From positions 186,001-250,000 of the forward strand of contig NZ_LMOP01000012.1 in NCBI RefSeq assembly GCF_001423585.1: a stretch of 64,000 nt of DNA, in the 5' to 3' direction. Below the pieces are notes generated by a model. The model ran no database searches, was not told where the DNA came from, and saw only the letters and a list, made by a program, of their open reading frames with translations. Source of the stretch: Xanthomonas sp. Leaf148 (GTDB taxonomy: Bacteria; Pseudomonadota; Gammaproteobacteria; Xanthomonadales; Xanthomonadaceae). A program made the position numbers and the translations under genes. Positions 38,585 to 48,187 of this stretch are shown here, piece by piece (the first letter of the stretch is position 1; each line of letters starts with the position of its first letter).

Positions 38585-40489
38585 ATGTCCGACTCTTTCT
38601 ATCGCTTCGACGTCATCGTGATTGGCGGCGGCCATGCCGGCACCGAGGCCGCGCTGGCGTCTGCGCGCGCAGGTGCCCGCACCTTGCTGCTGACTCACAA
38701 CATCGAGACGGTGGGCGCGATGAGCTGCAATCCAGCCATCGGCGGGATCGGCAAGGGCCACCTGGTCAAGGAGATCGACGCGCTGGGTGGGGCGATGGCG
38801 CAGGCGGCGGATCTGGCCGGCATCCAGTGGCGCACCCTCAATGCCTCCAAGGGCCCGGCGGTGCGTGCTACCCGCTGCCAGGCCGACCGCAACCTCTATC
38901 GCAACGCCATCCGTTGCATCGTCGAGGCACAGCCCAACCTGACCGTGTTCCAGGCGGCGGTGGATGATCTGATCATCCACAACGGCGCCGCCGAAGGCGA
39001 CAGCGTGCGCGGAGTCATCACCCAGACCGGGCTGCGCTTCGAGGCGCCGGCGGTGGTGCTGACCGCCGGCACCTTCCTGGCCGGCAAGATCCATGTCGGC
39101 GAAACCCAATACGCGGCCGGGCGCATGGGCGACCCGCCGGCCACCACGCTGGCCGCGCGTCTGCGCGAGCGGCCGTTCGCGATCGACCGCCTCAAGACCG
39201 GCACCCCGCCGCGCATCGACGGGCGCACGCTCGACTACAGCGTCATGGCCGAACAACCCGGCGACGACCCGCTGCCGGTGATGTCGTTCATGGGCCAGGT
39301 CAGCGACCACCCACGCCAGGTCAGCTGCTGGATCACCCACACCACCGAGCAGACCCACGACATCATCCGCGGCGCACTGCACCGCTCGCCGCTGTATTCC
39401 GGGCAGATCGAAGGCATCGGCCCACGCTACTGCCCGTCGATCGAAGACAAGGTGGTGCGCTTCGCCGAAAAGACCAGCCACCAGATCTTCGTCGAACCCG
39501 AGGGCCTGGAGGTGACCGAGATCTATCCCAACGGCATTTCCACCTCGCTGCCGTTCGATGTGCAGCTGGCGCTGGTGCGCTCGATCCACGGTTTTGCGCA
39601 GGCGCATATCACCCGCCCCGGCTACGCGATCGAATACGACTTCTTCGACCCGCGCGGGCTCAAGGCCTCGCTGGAAACCAAGGCGGTCGGCGGGCTGTTC
39701 TTTGCCGGGCAGATCAACGGCACCACCGGTTACGAAGAGGCCGCCGCGCAAGGCCTGCTGGCCGGCCTCAATGCCGCCCGCCATGTGCAGGGGCTGCCGG
39801 CCTGGTCGCCGCGTCGCGACGAAGCCTACCTGGGCGTGCTGGTGGACGATTTGATCACCCACGGCACCACCGAGCCGTATCGCATGTTCACCAGCCGCGC
39901 CGAATACCGGCTGCAGCTGCGCGAAGACAATGCCGATGCACGCCTGACCGGGGTGGGCCGCGCGATGGGTCTGGTCGATGAGGCGCGCTGGGCGCGCTTT
40001 TCGGCCAAGCAGGAAGCGGTGCAACGCGAGACCGCACGCCTGTCGGCGCTGTGGGCGACGCCGGGCAATGCGCTGGGTCGCGAAGTGGCGCAAACGCTGA
40101 ACGTGTCGCTCAGCCGCGAAACCAATGTGCTGGACCTGATCAAACGCCCGGAACTCAACTACGCCACGCTGATGCGCGTGCCGGCACTGGGGCCGGGCGT
40201 GGACGATACGCAGGTGGCCGAACAGGTCGAAATCAGCGTCAAGTACGCCGGTTATCTGGATCGCCAGCGCGACGATATCGCACGCCAGCAACGCCAGGAA
40301 AATACGCCGATCCCGGAAGACTTCGACTACGCCCGCGTGCGCGGCCTGTCGATCGAAGTACAGCAGAAACTCGAACGCGTGCGCCCGCAACACATCGGCC
40401 AGGCACAACGCATTCCCGGCATGACCCCGGCAGCGATCTCGCTGCTGCTGGTGCATCTGGAGCGCGCGCGGCGTAGCAAGGTGGCATGA
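38585..40489 (+). CDS. mnmG: tRNA uridine 5-carboxymethylaminomethyl modification enzyme MnmG (GidA)
   Basis: The product has 634 residues and is FAD-dependent. With MnmE it installs the carboxymethylaminomethyl group on wobble U34 of certain tRNAs. The FAD motif is [12 protein letters not shown] (about 13-24). Signatures [23 protein letters not shown] and [13 protein letters not shown] are intact, as is the C-terminal helical region ending with [17 protein letters not shown]. Length matches E. coli (629). mnmE is not adjacent here. Its upstream region also carries the CRP-type site and the divergent small-RNA promoter. Confidence 0.97.
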   Translation: MSDSFYRFDVIVIGGGHAGTEAALASARAGARTLLLTHNIETVGAMSCNPAIGGIGKGHLVKEIDALGGAMAQAADLAGIQWRTLNASKGPAVRATRCQADRNLYRNAIRCIVEAQPNLTVFQAAVDDLIIHNGAAEGDSVRGVITQTGLRFEAPAVVLTAGTFLAGKIHVGETQYAAGRMGDPPATTLAARLRERPFAIDRLKTGTPPRIDGRTLDYSVMAEQPGDDPLPVMSFMGQVSDHPRQVSCWITHTTEQTHDIIRGALHRSPLYSGQIEGIGPRYCPSIEDKVVRFAEKTSHQIFVEPEGLEVTEIYPNGISTSLPFDVQLALVRSIHGFAQAHITRPGYAIEYDFFDPRGLKASLETKAVGGLFFAGQINGTTGYEEAAAQGLLAGLNAARHVQGLPAWSPRRDEAYLGVLVDDLITHGTTEPYRMFTSRAEYRLQLREDNADARLTGVGRAMGLVDEARWARFSAKQEAVQRETARLSALWATPGNALGREVAQTLNVSLSRETNVLDLIKRPELNYATLMRVPALGPGVDDTQVAEQVEISVKYAGYLDRQRDDIARQQRQENTPIPEDFDYARVRGLSIEVQQKLERVRPQHIGQAQRIPGMTPAAISLLLVHLERARRSKVA

Positions 40490-40564
40490 TCTTTCCGTGT
40501 GCCAGGCTGCATCTGCGTGAGCTGGTTATGATTGGGGCACGTCATGCACAAGGACAGCGACCCC

Positions 40565-41386
40565 ATGGACATCCATCCCATCGCAGCGGACAAACGCGAG
40601 GCAGTGCTGGCGGCGTTGCGCGAGATCGAGCAGCAACATGAGGTCCGCATTCTGCTGGCGTGCGAATCGGGCAGCCGCGGCTGGGGATTTTCGTCGCCCG
40701 ACAGCGATTACGACGCACGCTTTGTCTACGTCCATCGGCGCGACTGGTATCTGACCGTCAACGAAAGCACCGGTCCCGGCGAGCCGCAGCGCGACGTGAT
40801 CGAGCTGCCGATCTCCGACGATCTGGATGTCAGCGGCTGGGACCTGCGCAAGGCACTGCGGTTGGTCTCCAAGTCCAATCCGACGCTGCTGGAATGGCTG
40901 CATTCGCCGGTGGTGTATCGGCAAGATCCGGTTGCTGTCGAGCAGTTGCGGGCGATCGCCACGCACTTCTATTCACCGCTTGGCACTTGGTGGCATTACT
41001 TCAACATGGCCAAGAGCAACTATCGCGGCTACCTGCGCGGTGAGCGGATTCGCACCAAGAAATATCTGTACGTCTTGCGCCCGATTCTGGCCTGTCAGTG
41101 GATCGAGCGCCGCCAGGACATGCCGCCGATGGCATTTGAATTGCTGCTGGACGAACTGCTGCCGAGTGGAGACCTCCGCGAGGAAATCGAGCGTTTGCTG
41201 GCGCTCAAGCGCATCTCCACAGAAGTGGAAGATGGACCACGGATTGCGGTGATCAGCGATTTTCTCGAAGCAGAACTCGACCGCATGGGCACGGCGCAGC
41301 CACAGCTGCCGGCCGGCAGCGGGCGTTCGGATGCCCTGGACACCTTGTTTCGGCAGATGCTCTCCAGCGACACTGCATCGCCCTGA
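40565..41386 (+). CDS. Predicted nucleotidyltransferase (YcgL/COG3541-like)
   Basis: The product has 273 residues. The N-terminal part has the minimal nucleotidyltransferase signature GSRGWGFSSPDSDYDARFVY (G-S-x10-D-x-D, about residues 38-57). The C-terminal part is helical, with WWHYFNMAKSNYRGYLRG and KKYLYVLRPILACQWIE, as in COG3541 proteins. The nucleotide acceptor is unknown. An AAGGA stands 10 bases before the ATG at 40565. An ATG at 40544 is an alternative. The 274-base spacer after it (41387-41660) shows no gene or strong signal. Confidence 0.82.
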   Translation: MDIHPIAADKREAVLAALREIEQQHEVRILLACESGSRGWGFSSPDSDYDARFVYVHRRDWYLTVNESTGPGEPQRDVIELPISDDLDVSGWDLRKALRLVSKSNPTLLEWLHSPVVYRQDPVAVEQLRAIATHFYSPLGTWWHYFNMAKSNYRGYLRGERIRTKKYLYVLRPILACQWIERRQDMPPMAFELLLDELLPSGDLREEIERLLALKRISTEVEDGPRIAVISDFLEAELDRMGTAQPQLPAGSGRSDALDTLFRQMLSSDTASP

Positions 41387-41660
41387 GGCATTGGGATGCG
41401 CTGTCGGTCTGATTATCGACCGCCGGTCACTGCAGCGCAGGGCTGCCGATGTCGGCGTATCGGCCTGGTCTCACAGAAGGCAAACACAGACATGTCACGT
41501 AGCCCCAGGTCTGCACACCTTGCAAGAGAATGCACTGAAGCGATGGCGTATCCCGATTAGCGAAGCCCCAGCCGAACAGAGGCGTTACGGGTGGACCAGA
41601 CGGTCGATGGAAACGCGATAGATGTTGCTATGATTTGCCAACGCCGACACATTTCACTAA

Positions 41661-42371
41661 ATGAACGCATTTGGCACGCTACGGACCGCAACGTTTCGCA
41701 TCGCCGGTCCTGTTCTGTTTTTACTGCTGGGAAGTATCTCTACGGCCCATGCCAATACCGAAGAAGATGGCCGATATTGGTTGAGTATCTACGCCCAGGG
41801 CAAATTGCCGGTCGAGAACCTTTACTGGAGCATGGATATTCATCCGCGCTGGCGCGAGGAAGGTGAGCAGTTCGATCAATTGATCCTGCGCCCTGCGGTG
41901 TTTTACCGGCTCAACCCCAAGGCCAGCGTCTGGATGGGGTATGACACCATCATCAGCCATCCGGCCGGTCAGCCGTCCAACCGCGAAAATCGCTGGTGGG
42001 GACAGTTTCAGTATCAGTTCGACCCGATCGCCGAGATCAGCATCACCAGCCGCACCCGTCTGGAGCAGCGCCACCGCGAAGACTTCAGCGACGAGGGCTA
42101 CCGCGTGCGGCAAATGATCCGCGCCACCCGCCCGAGCGGATTCAGTCCGCAACTGTCCTGGGTGCTGTTCAACGAGCTGTTCGTCAATCTCGATCAGACG
42201 CAATGGGGTGCGCGCCGCGGCATCGACCAGAACCGCGTCTTTGTCGGCATCAACTGGAAATTCAACGCCATCTCCAATATGGACGTCGGTTATCTCAACC
42301 AGTTCGTCAATACGCGTGCAGTGGACCGTGAAAACCACGTATTGATGACGACGTTGCGCTTCAACTTCTAA
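41661..42371 (+). CDS. DUF2490 outer-membrane-like beta-barrel protein
   Basis: The product has 236 residues. A signal peptide (cleavage near STAHAN) precedes alternating amphipathic strands rich in aromatic residues (RYWLSIYAQGKL, LILRPAVFYRLN, WWGQFQYQFDPI, ISITSRTRLEQRH). The last residue is Phe (LRFNF), the usual outer-membrane barrel signal. This fits DUF2490, whose function is unknown. The ATG at 41661 starts a good signal peptide. It stands alone, with a hairpin after the stop. Confidence 0.85.
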   Translation: MNAFGTLRTATFRIAGPVLFLLLGSISTAHANTEEDGRYWLSIYAQGKLPVENLYWSMDIHPRWREEGEQFDQLILRPAVFYRLNPKASVWMGYDTIISHPAGQPSNRENRWWGQFQYQFDPIAEISITSRTRLEQRHREDFSDEGYRVRQMIRATRPSGFSPQLSWVLFNELFVNLDQTQWGARRGIDQNRVFVGINWKFNAISNMDVGYLNQFVNTRAVDRENHVLMTTLRFNF

Positions 42372-42387
42372 ACGCCGCGGTAGCGCA

Positions 42388-42404
42388 CCGGCACCGAGTG
42401 CCGG
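42388..42404 (+). terminator. Hairpin after the DUF2490 gene
   Basis: CCGGCAC-CGA-GTGCCGG, extended by outer GCGC pairs, lies 17 bases after the stop. A second hairpin (ATTGCCGA/TCGGCAAT, 42490-42509) sits just before the convergent esterase stop. Neither has a T-run. Confidence 0.5.
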
Positions 42405-42517
42405 ATCGCGCCGGAGTTTCTTCGCGTGGACCGAAGCGGCAGCGCGTTTGCATCCGCACCGTGCGTCAACCCGCCACGATGCTGCGCGTATTGCCGACAC
42501 CTCGGCAATACGCCGGA

Positions 42518-43465
42518 TTACACCGGCAACAGCCGCTGTCGCAGCATTTCGGCAAACAGGTCCACGGTCTTGTCGGCTGCCTGGATGATGCTGGCCATAT
42601 GGATGAAGCCGTGCACCATGCCGGGAAAGGTGTGCACGCTGACCTCGACACCGGCTGCGCGCAGGCGCTCGGCGTAGCGCAGGCCTTCGTCGTGCAGAAC
42701 GTCGCGCTCGGCCAGCACGACCAGCGCCGGCGCAACGCCGCTCAGATCCGGAGCAAGCAGCGGCGAGACGCGCCAATCCAGGGCGATGGCAGGATCCTTG
42801 ATGAAATGCTGGTTGAAAAACTGCGTGGCCTGCCGGGTCAGCGGTGGAATGTCGGCATTGGTCGTGCGGGACGGATACTCGCCGCTGTCTTCGCGTGCGT
42901 CTGTCAGCGGGTACAGCAACAGCTGACAGCGCAGCGCAATGCCGGCATCGCGTGCGGCCACTGCAGCGGCGGCAGCCATCGCGCCGCCGATGCTGTCGCC
43001 GGCCACCGCCAACCGCTGTGGATCTGCGCCGACCTGCCCGGGATGCGCGGCCAGCCACTGCACCGTGGCGATGACGTCCTCCACGCCGGCCGGCGCGGGG
43101 TGCTCGGGAGCCAGCCGGTAATCGACGGCCAGCACCTGGCAACCGGCGCGTGCGGCGAGCTGTCGGCACACATCGTCATGCGACTCCAGATCGCCCACCA
43201 CGCCGCCGCCACCGTGCACAAACACGCAGGTTGGCGCGGGCGCATCGCTCAGGCCCGGCGGCCGATACAACCGGAGCGGCACGTTGCCAACAGCGGTGTC
43301 GGCCTGCACGGCGCGCACCTGCGCCATCTCCAGCACCGGAAAGCCGAGCTGCGCCCCCAGCCCACGCATCATTGCGCGTGCGTCTGCCAGGGGCAGCGTT
43401 TCCATCGGCGGCTGGGCGGCCTGCTGGAGAACAGCGAACAGGCGAACGACATCGGGATCGAACAT
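42518..43465 (-). CDS. HSL-type alpha/beta hydrolase (esterase/lipase)
   Basis: The product has 315 residues and belongs to the hormone-sensitive-lipase esterase family. It has the oxyanion motif HGGGG (VFVHGGGGVVGD, about 85), the nucleophile elbow GDSIGG (about 157), and the triad Asp and His regions (VLAERDVLHDEG and GMVHGFIHM). There is no signal peptide, so it is probably cytoplasmic. The natural ester is unknown. ATG at 43465. Its promoter region holds a striking AT-rich inverted repeat at 43505-43543. Confidence 0.88.
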   Translation of the reverse strand: MFDPDVVRLFAVLQQAAQPPMETLPLADARAMMRGLGAQLGFPVLEMAQVRAVQADTAVGNVPLRLYRPPGLSDAPAPTCVFVHGGGGVVGDLESHDDVCRQLAARAGCQVLAVDYRLAPEHPAPAGVEDVIATVQWLAAHPGQVGADPQRLAVAGDSIGGAMAAAAAVAARDAGIALRCQLLLYPLTDAREDSGEYPSRTTNADIPPLTRQATQFFNQHFIKDPAIALDWRVSPLLAPDLSGVAPALVVLAERDVLHDEGLRYAERLRAAGVEVSVHTFPGMVHGFIHMASIIQAADKTVDLFAEMLRQRLLPV

Positions 43466-43504
43466 GGCGGTCTCGTTGGCAGTGGAGGACTACCGAGTTT
43501 GCCT

Positions 43505-43543
43505 GATACTTATTTTAAATAACCATTAAATGAAATAACTATC
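43505..43543. promoter_or_regulatory. AT-rich inverted repeat ahead of the esterase gene
   Basis: GATACTTATTT, a 17-base spacer, then AAATAACTATC: 11-base arms with one mismatch, about 40 bases before the esterase ATG. The spacer itself repeats AAATAAC. The low GC content and position suggest a repressor operator overlapping a promoter. Confidence 0.45.
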
Positions 43544-43887
43544 TGGCCGGATGACGCGCGATCGCTTGGGCAGGCCGGTGCTGGCTTGATACAGCAGGGT
43601 TCTGACCTGCAACGCGTTACATCTTGCAGACATGCGTGCGACCACCTGCAACGCCGATTGCTGCGTTGCATCACGTGGATGCGCAACCGCATGCCGCGTG
43701 CGCAGACCGTGCGGGGCATGAAGCGGCAACGTGCCTCATCGCAGTGCCGTCTTCTAGACGCACCCTAGCTCGCGTCGCTTCAATCCCATCAATGCGCGCG
43801 CGTCTGGACAGGTGCCGCGCGTGCCACAGCAGGCCCCGTGCCGCCGGCCGCCGGGCAAGGCAATGCGCCGTGTGGCGCACGCAGCGA
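43544..43887. other. Spacer between the esterase promoter and the RIO-kinase gene
   Basis: 344 bases in which I see no supportable gene, repeat or RNA. Confidence 0.4.
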
Positions 43888-44748
43888 TCAGTCGTCGTCT
43901 TCGGCGGCGGCTTCGCGGCCTTGCTGGCGGATCAGGTTTTCCTGCCGCGCGTCTTCAATGGAGGCGCGGATGGCGCGCACGTCGGCGCGCTTGGTGTCGA
44001 ACTTGAAGCGGCCGGTGAGCACGCTGTCCGGGCGCAACTCACCCTTTTCGTAAAGCGCCCACATTTCTTCGCCGTAGTGGGTGTCCAGCAGGTCCGGAGC
44101 GAAGCGGCCCAGGCAGTCGCGCAAATTGTGCACATCGCGCAGCAGCATGTCGCGCGCGGCATTGTTGCCGGCGGCACTGACCACCTGCGGGAAATCGATC
44201 ACCACCGGGCCGTCGGGCGAGACCAGCACGTTGTATTCGGACAGATCGCCGTGCACCAGACCCAGCGACAGCATCTTGACCACATCGCCGATCAGGCTGA
44301 CATGGAATGCGTGCGCCTGCTCCGGCTCCAGTTCCACTTCGCCCAGCCGTGGTGCGCTGTGACCAGCGGCGTCGGTAACCAGATCCATCAGCAGCACGCC
44401 ATGGAAATAGCCGCGCGGCTTGGGCACGTGCACGCCGGCATCCACCAGTTGGTAGAGCGCGTCGGCTTCGGTGTTCTTCCATGCGGTCTCGGCTTCGCGG
44501 CGGCCGAACTTGGTGGCCTTGCCCATCGCGCGCGCCTGGCGGCTGCCGCGCACCTTGCGGCCTTCCTGATATTGCACGCGCGCCTGGAAGCTGCGCTGCG
44601 CCATGTCCTTGTAGACCTTGGCACACAGGATGTCGGCGCCGGCGCTGACCACGTAGACGGAGGCTTCCTTGCCGCTCTTCAGTGGTCGCAACACTTCGTC
44701 GATGACACCGTCGTCGATCAGCGGCTGCAGGCCCTTGGGGGTTTTCAT
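43888..44748 (-). CDS. RIO-type serine protein kinase
   Basis: The product has 286 residues. Bacterial RIO-like kinases resemble the archaeal/eukaryotic ribosome-maturation kinases; their bacterial targets are largely unknown. It has the nucleotide loop KSGKEASVYVV (about 24-34), catalytic loop LVHGDLSEYNVL (HGDLSxxN) and metal-binding VIDFPQ, followed by RDVHNLRDCLGRF. The C-terminal tail is acidic (EAAAEDDD). ATG at 44748. It is divergent from the IclR-type regulator. Confidence 0.87.
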   Translation of the reverse strand: MKTPKGLQPLIDDGVIDEVLRPLKSGKEASVYVVSAGADILCAKVYKDMAQRSFQARVQYQEGRKVRGSRQARAMGKATKFGRREAETAWKNTEADALYQLVDAGVHVPKPRGYFHGVLLMDLVTDAAGHSAPRLGEVELEPEQAHAFHVSLIGDVVKMLSLGLVHGDLSEYNVLVSPDGPVVIDFPQVVSAAGNNAARDMLLRDVHNLRDCLGRFAPDLLDTHYGEEMWALYEKGELRPDSVLTGRFKFDTKRADVRAIRASIEDARQENLIRQQGREAAAEDDD

Positions 44749-44894
44749 GGACGAGGGGGACCGATCCGAAACAAGTCAGCAGCGATTATGCGGCAAGCAG
44801 GATGAAGTGCTTACATGCGAGGCGCACAGTGCGACCGGAAGCAGGCATTGGCGCGAGCGCTTACCATGCGTGGACCTGCCTGACGCGCGATCCG

Positions 44895-45755
44895 ATGCCC
44901 GAGCCCACCACCAGCCGCCGCAAACGTCCCGCCGCCATCGCCGCGACCGGGAGCGAGCGCGGCCTGCCATACGAGTTGATGCAGCAGATTGCCGCCGCCC
45001 AGGGCGACCCGGACTTCATGACCTCGCTGGGGCGCGGGCTGGTGGTGCTGAGCGTGTTCGCCCAGCACCCGCGCGAGGTGACCATGTCGCAGATCAGCCT
45101 GGAAACCGGCATCTCGCGCGCGGCGGTGCGGCGGGTGCTGCATACGCTGGCCAAGCTGGGCTATGTCGGCGAGCAGGGCCGTGGCTATGTGCTGTTGCCG
45201 CGCGTGCTGGGCATTGGCGGCGCGTATGCGGCGTCTTCGGCGATGACCGCGGCGGCCCAGCCGGTGCTGGACGGGTTGCGCGACCAACTGCACGAGTCCT
45301 GCTCGCTGGGCGTACTGGACGGCGACGATCTGCTGTACGTGGCGCGCGCGGAGACGGTGCGGATCATGTCGATCGGGCTACGCCCGGGCACGCGGTTGCC
45401 GGCCTATTGCACCTCGATGGGCCGGGTGCTGCTGGCGGCCCTGCCCGGCGATACCTTGCAGGCCTACCTGGAGCGCACCACGCTGCGCCCGCGCACCGAC
45501 CGGACGGTGACCCAGGCCTCGGCGCTGCTGGAGGTCCTGGCGCGTGCGCGCCGCGAAGGCATGTGCCTGACCGATCAGGAGCTGGAAATCGGCCTGCGTT
45601 CGATCGCAGTGCCGGTGCGTAACCTGCGTGGCGAGGTGATTGCCGCACTCAACATCGGCGCACAGGCCGGGCGCGTCAGCCTGCAGACCATGCAGACGCA
45701 GTTGCTGGAGCCGTTGAAGCTGGCGGCGCAGCGCTTGGGGGCGTTGCTGAGTTAG
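44895..45755 (+). CDS. pcaR: IclR-family regulator, probably PcaR-type
   Basis: This 286-residue transcription factor has a winged-helix domain (about 40-100: LGRGLVVLSVFAQHPREVTMSQI, ISRAAVRRVLHTLAKLGYV) and the IclR effector domain (115-280: SLGVLDGDDLLYVAR, LPAYCTSMGRVLLA, RSIAVPVRN). The N-terminal layout and the sequence resemble PcaR/PcaU/PobR activators, which respond to beta-ketoadipate, protocatechuate or 4-hydroxybenzoate. I chose the ATG at 44895. It converges on the pca operon; a matching candidate operator is at 54109-54137. The gene name is inferred from family and neighbours. Confidence 0.8.
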   Translation: MPEPTTSRRKRPAAIAATGSERGLPYELMQQIAAAQGDPDFMTSLGRGLVVLSVFAQHPREVTMSQISLETGISRAAVRRVLHTLAKLGYVGEQGRGYVLLPRVLGIGGAYAASSAMTAAAQPVLDGLRDQLHESCSLGVLDGDDLLYVARAETVRIMSIGLRPGTRLPAYCTSMGRVLLAALPGDTLQAYLERTTLRPRTDRTVTQASALLEVLARARREGMCLTDQELEIGLRSIAVPVRNLRGEVIAALNIGAQAGRVSLQTMQTQLLEPLKLAAQRLGALLS

Positions 45756-45973
45756 CTAGCGCGTGCGGCGCGTCTTGAGCGCCTTAGCAGTCTCGATCCT
45801 GGGTGAAGCGGCCGAGGGCCGCGGGCTGCGCGCGGCCTGGGTCCCGCGCACAAGCGTGACGTGCGCCCCGCGCACAGCTGTATTCATTGCTTCGCATGCA
45901 GCAGGCAGCGCGTTGGTCGCGTGCTCCTGCACCCTCCCGACGCACCCGACGCACCCGCCACCCGCGTCAGGGC

Positions 45974-46900
45974 TCAGCGCGGCCGACGCAGGAAGCCCAC
46001 CACCGCATCCACCCAGGCCGCGTGGGTGTCTTCCACATGCGCCACATGATCGGCGTGCGGCAAGGTGATCCAAGTACGGTCTTGGCTGCCCAGGCGTGCG
46101 AACAGATGCGCGTTGTCGGCTTGCGTGGCGATGGGATCGTCGACGCCGCGCAGCAGCAGCACCGGCAACGTCGTGACCTGCTCGGGCTGGAACGCGAACT
46201 GCGCCATCGCGTGCCAGTCCGTGCGCACCGGGTCGGCTGCCAGCGCCTGCGCCACGTAGGCCGCACGCACGCCTGGGGGCGCGGCGTTGGCAGTGATGAA
46301 ATCCTCGCCGGCCGCCGCGGCGGTGGTGCGTGCGCGCAAGGGCTGGGCCGGTGTTGTCGCGTCGGTGGGCGGCGCATCGACATCGTCGGGAAAGCCGTAC
46401 AGCACCAGCGCGGACACTGCCTGCGGGTGTTGCTGGCCGACCAGCAGCGCCACCCGCGCGCCGTTGGAATAGCCGATCAAGGCGGGCGGCGGCAGACCCG
46501 GGTATTGCCGGGCAACCCAGGCCAGCACCTGCGCGACATCGCACACCGCGCGGTCGGGCGTGTTCCATCCGCTGCGATGGCGTGCACTGCCGCCGTAGCC
46601 GCGCAGGTCCACCGCGTAGGCGGCGAGCCCGGCCTGTGCGAAGGCGGCCAGCACCGAGCGCGAATCGGCCGCTTCGCCCGGCACCTGCAGGTCGAAGTTG
46701 GGCAGCGAACTCCAGGTCCGGCCATGCACCAGCAGTACCGCGCCACGCGGCTGCACAGGCACGCGCGACCACACCGCCAGTGCCTGGCCATCGTCGGCGC
46801 GAACCTGCGCCAGCTGGGTGCCGGGCCCGGGCTGCGGCTGTGCCCCGGCAGCCAGCGAGAACAGCAACAGCAGGAGCAGGTAGACGGGTCGGAACGTCAT
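45974..46900 (-). CDS. Exported alpha/beta hydrolase at the end of the pca operon
   Basis: The product has 308 residues. A signal peptide (PVYLLLLLLFSLAAGAQ) indicates export. The mature part is an alpha/beta hydrolase with LLVHGRTWSS (oxyanion region), the nucleophile elbow GYSNGA, a triad Asp in LLRGVDDPI, and His in LPHADHVAHV. It follows pcaC by 82 bases in the same direction. That position suggests it may release aromatic acids from esters outside the cytoplasm, but this is inference. ATG at 46900; a longer frame upstream overlaps pcaC. Confidence 0.8.
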   Translation of the reverse strand: MTFRPVYLLLLLLFSLAAGAQPQPGPGTQLAQVRADDGQALAVWSRVPVQPRGAVLLVHGRTWSSLPNFDLQVPGEAADSRSVLAAFAQAGLAAYAVDLRGYGGSARHRSGWNTPDRAVCDVAQVLAWVARQYPGLPPPALIGYSNGARVALLVGQQHPQAVSALVLYGFPDDVDAPPTDATTPAQPLRARTTAAAAGEDFITANAAPPGVRAAYVAQALAADPVRTDWHAMAQFAFQPEQVTTLPVLLLRGVDDPIATQADNAHLFARLGSQDRTWITLPHADHVAHVEDTHAAWVDAVVGFLRRPR

Positions 46901-46982
46901 GCGGCATCTCGTCAAGGGCGCGGTGGACTGGGCACGCTGCGTGGCATGGCAGGCAGACGCGAAAACGACGATGCGGGCCGCG

Positions 46983-47369
46983 TCAGGTCTCGGCAGCCTG
47001 TTCTTCCAGGATCGGTTTGGCCAGCGCAAAAGCGTGGTTGGCCGCCGGGACGCCGCAATAGATGGCCGCCTGCAGCAGCACTTCCTTGATCTGCTCGGGG
47101 GTGACGCCGTTGTTGCGCGCGGCGCGCACATGCAGCTTGAATTCTTCGTCGTGGCCCAACGCGACCATCATCGACAACGTGATCAACGAGCGGGTATGCG
47201 CAGGCAGGCCGTCGCGGGTCCAGATGGTGCCCCAGGCGTAACGGGTGATCAGGTCCTGAAACTCGGTGGTGAGCTCGGTGCGTGCGGCCAGCGAGCGCTC
47301 GACATGCGCTTCGCCCAGCACACGGCGGCGTTCGCGCAGGCCGGCTTGATAGCGTTCGTCTTCGTGCAT
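46983..47369 (-). CDS. pcaC: 4-carboxymuconolactone decarboxylase PcaC
   Basis: The product has 128 residues. It decarboxylates gamma-carboxymuconolactone to beta-ketoadipate enol-lactone in protocatechuate degradation. The CMD fold signatures are visible: WGTIWTRDGLPAHTRSLITLSM, ALGHDEEFKLHVRAARNNGVT and IKEVLLQAAIYCGVPAANHAF. The ATG at 47369 is chosen over 47384 because a GAGG lies eight bases before it. It begins 25 bases after pcaD in the same direction. Confidence 0.95.
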   Translation of the reverse strand: MHEDERYQAGLRERRRVLGEAHVERSLAARTELTTEFQDLITRYAWGTIWTRDGLPAHTRSLITLSMMVALGHDEEFKLHVRAARNNGVTPEQIKEVLLQAAIYCGVPAANHAFALAKPILEEQAAET

Positions 47370-47394
47370 GTGCGTCCTCGTCATACGGAAAAGA

Positions 47395-48177
47395 TCAGTC
47401 GGCTTGCAGGAACCCCAGCACCGCGTCGTTGAACGCGGCCGGCGATTCCAGATTGCAGATATGGCGGCCCGGTACCTGGGCGTAATGTCCGTCGGGCGCG
47501 GCGTAGGCGATCTCGCGCAGGTCCGGCGGCGGGCACACCGGGTCGTCGTCGCCGGCCAGGGCCAGCAGTGGCAGGTTCAGCCCATCCAGCGCGCCGCGGA
47601 AATCGGCCTCGGCCACCGCCTGGCAGCAGGCGATGTATCCGTCCGGGGAGGTGGAGACGAAGGCGGCGGCGATCATGTCCAGGCGCTGTGCGTGGCTGAT
47701 GGAAAATTCCGGGGTAAACCAGCGCTGCAGCGTGGCATCGATCAGCATCGGCAGGCCTTCGCTGCGCACCTGCTCGATGCGGGTTTCCCAGGTGGCGGTG
47801 CTGCCGATCTTCTGCGCGGTGGCGCAGACCACCAGCCGGCGCAGCCGTTGCGCGGCATGCAGCCCCAGCCACTGCCCGGTCAGCCCGCCGATCGACAGCC
47901 CGCAGAAATCGCTGCGCTCGATCTGCAAGGCATCCCATAGCGCCAGCACGTCCTGTCCCAGGTCGGCCACGCTGTAGGGACCTGGCGGAGAGTCGGAATA
48001 GCCATGGCCGCGGCGGTCGTAACGCAGGATGCGGTAATGCGGGGCGAAGGCTTCGATCTGCACGTCCCACATGTGCATGTCGGTGCCGAGCGAATTGCAG
48101 AAGGTCAGCCAGGGCCGCCCGTCGGTGCCGTCCAGACGGTAATGCAGGCGATGCGTGGGCAATTGCAGATAGGCCAT
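47395..48177 (-). CDS. pcaD: 3-oxoadipate enol-lactonase PcaD
   Basis: This 260-residue alpha/beta hydrolase opens beta-ketoadipate enol-lactone to beta-ketoadipate. Family features are LTFCNSLGTDMHMWD at the oxyanion hole, YDRRGHGYSD, nucleophile CGLSIGG, the Asp in LALAGDDDPV and the catalytic His in PGRHICNLE. Length fits PcaD. It lies 10 bases after pcaB. PcaC and PcaD are separate here, unlike the fused PcaL of some actinobacteria. Confidence 0.94.
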   Translation of the reverse strand: MAYLQLPTHRLHYRLDGTDGRPWLTFCNSLGTDMHMWDVQIEAFAPHYRILRYDRRGHGYSDSPPGPYSVADLGQDVLALWDALQIERSDFCGLSIGGLTGQWLGLHAAQRLRRLVVCATAQKIGSTATWETRIEQVRSEGLPMLIDATLQRWFTPEFSISHAQRLDMIAAAFVSTSPDGYIACCQAVAEADFRGALDGLNLPLLALAGDDDPVCPPPDLREIAYAAPDGHYAQVPGRHICNLESPAAFNDAVLGFLQAD

Positions 48178-48187
48178 CGAAGCACCG

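Noticed and set aside
41721..43169. 482-codon minus-strand frame across the DUF2490 and esterase genes
   Set aside because: It spans two real genes in another frame and has no domain.
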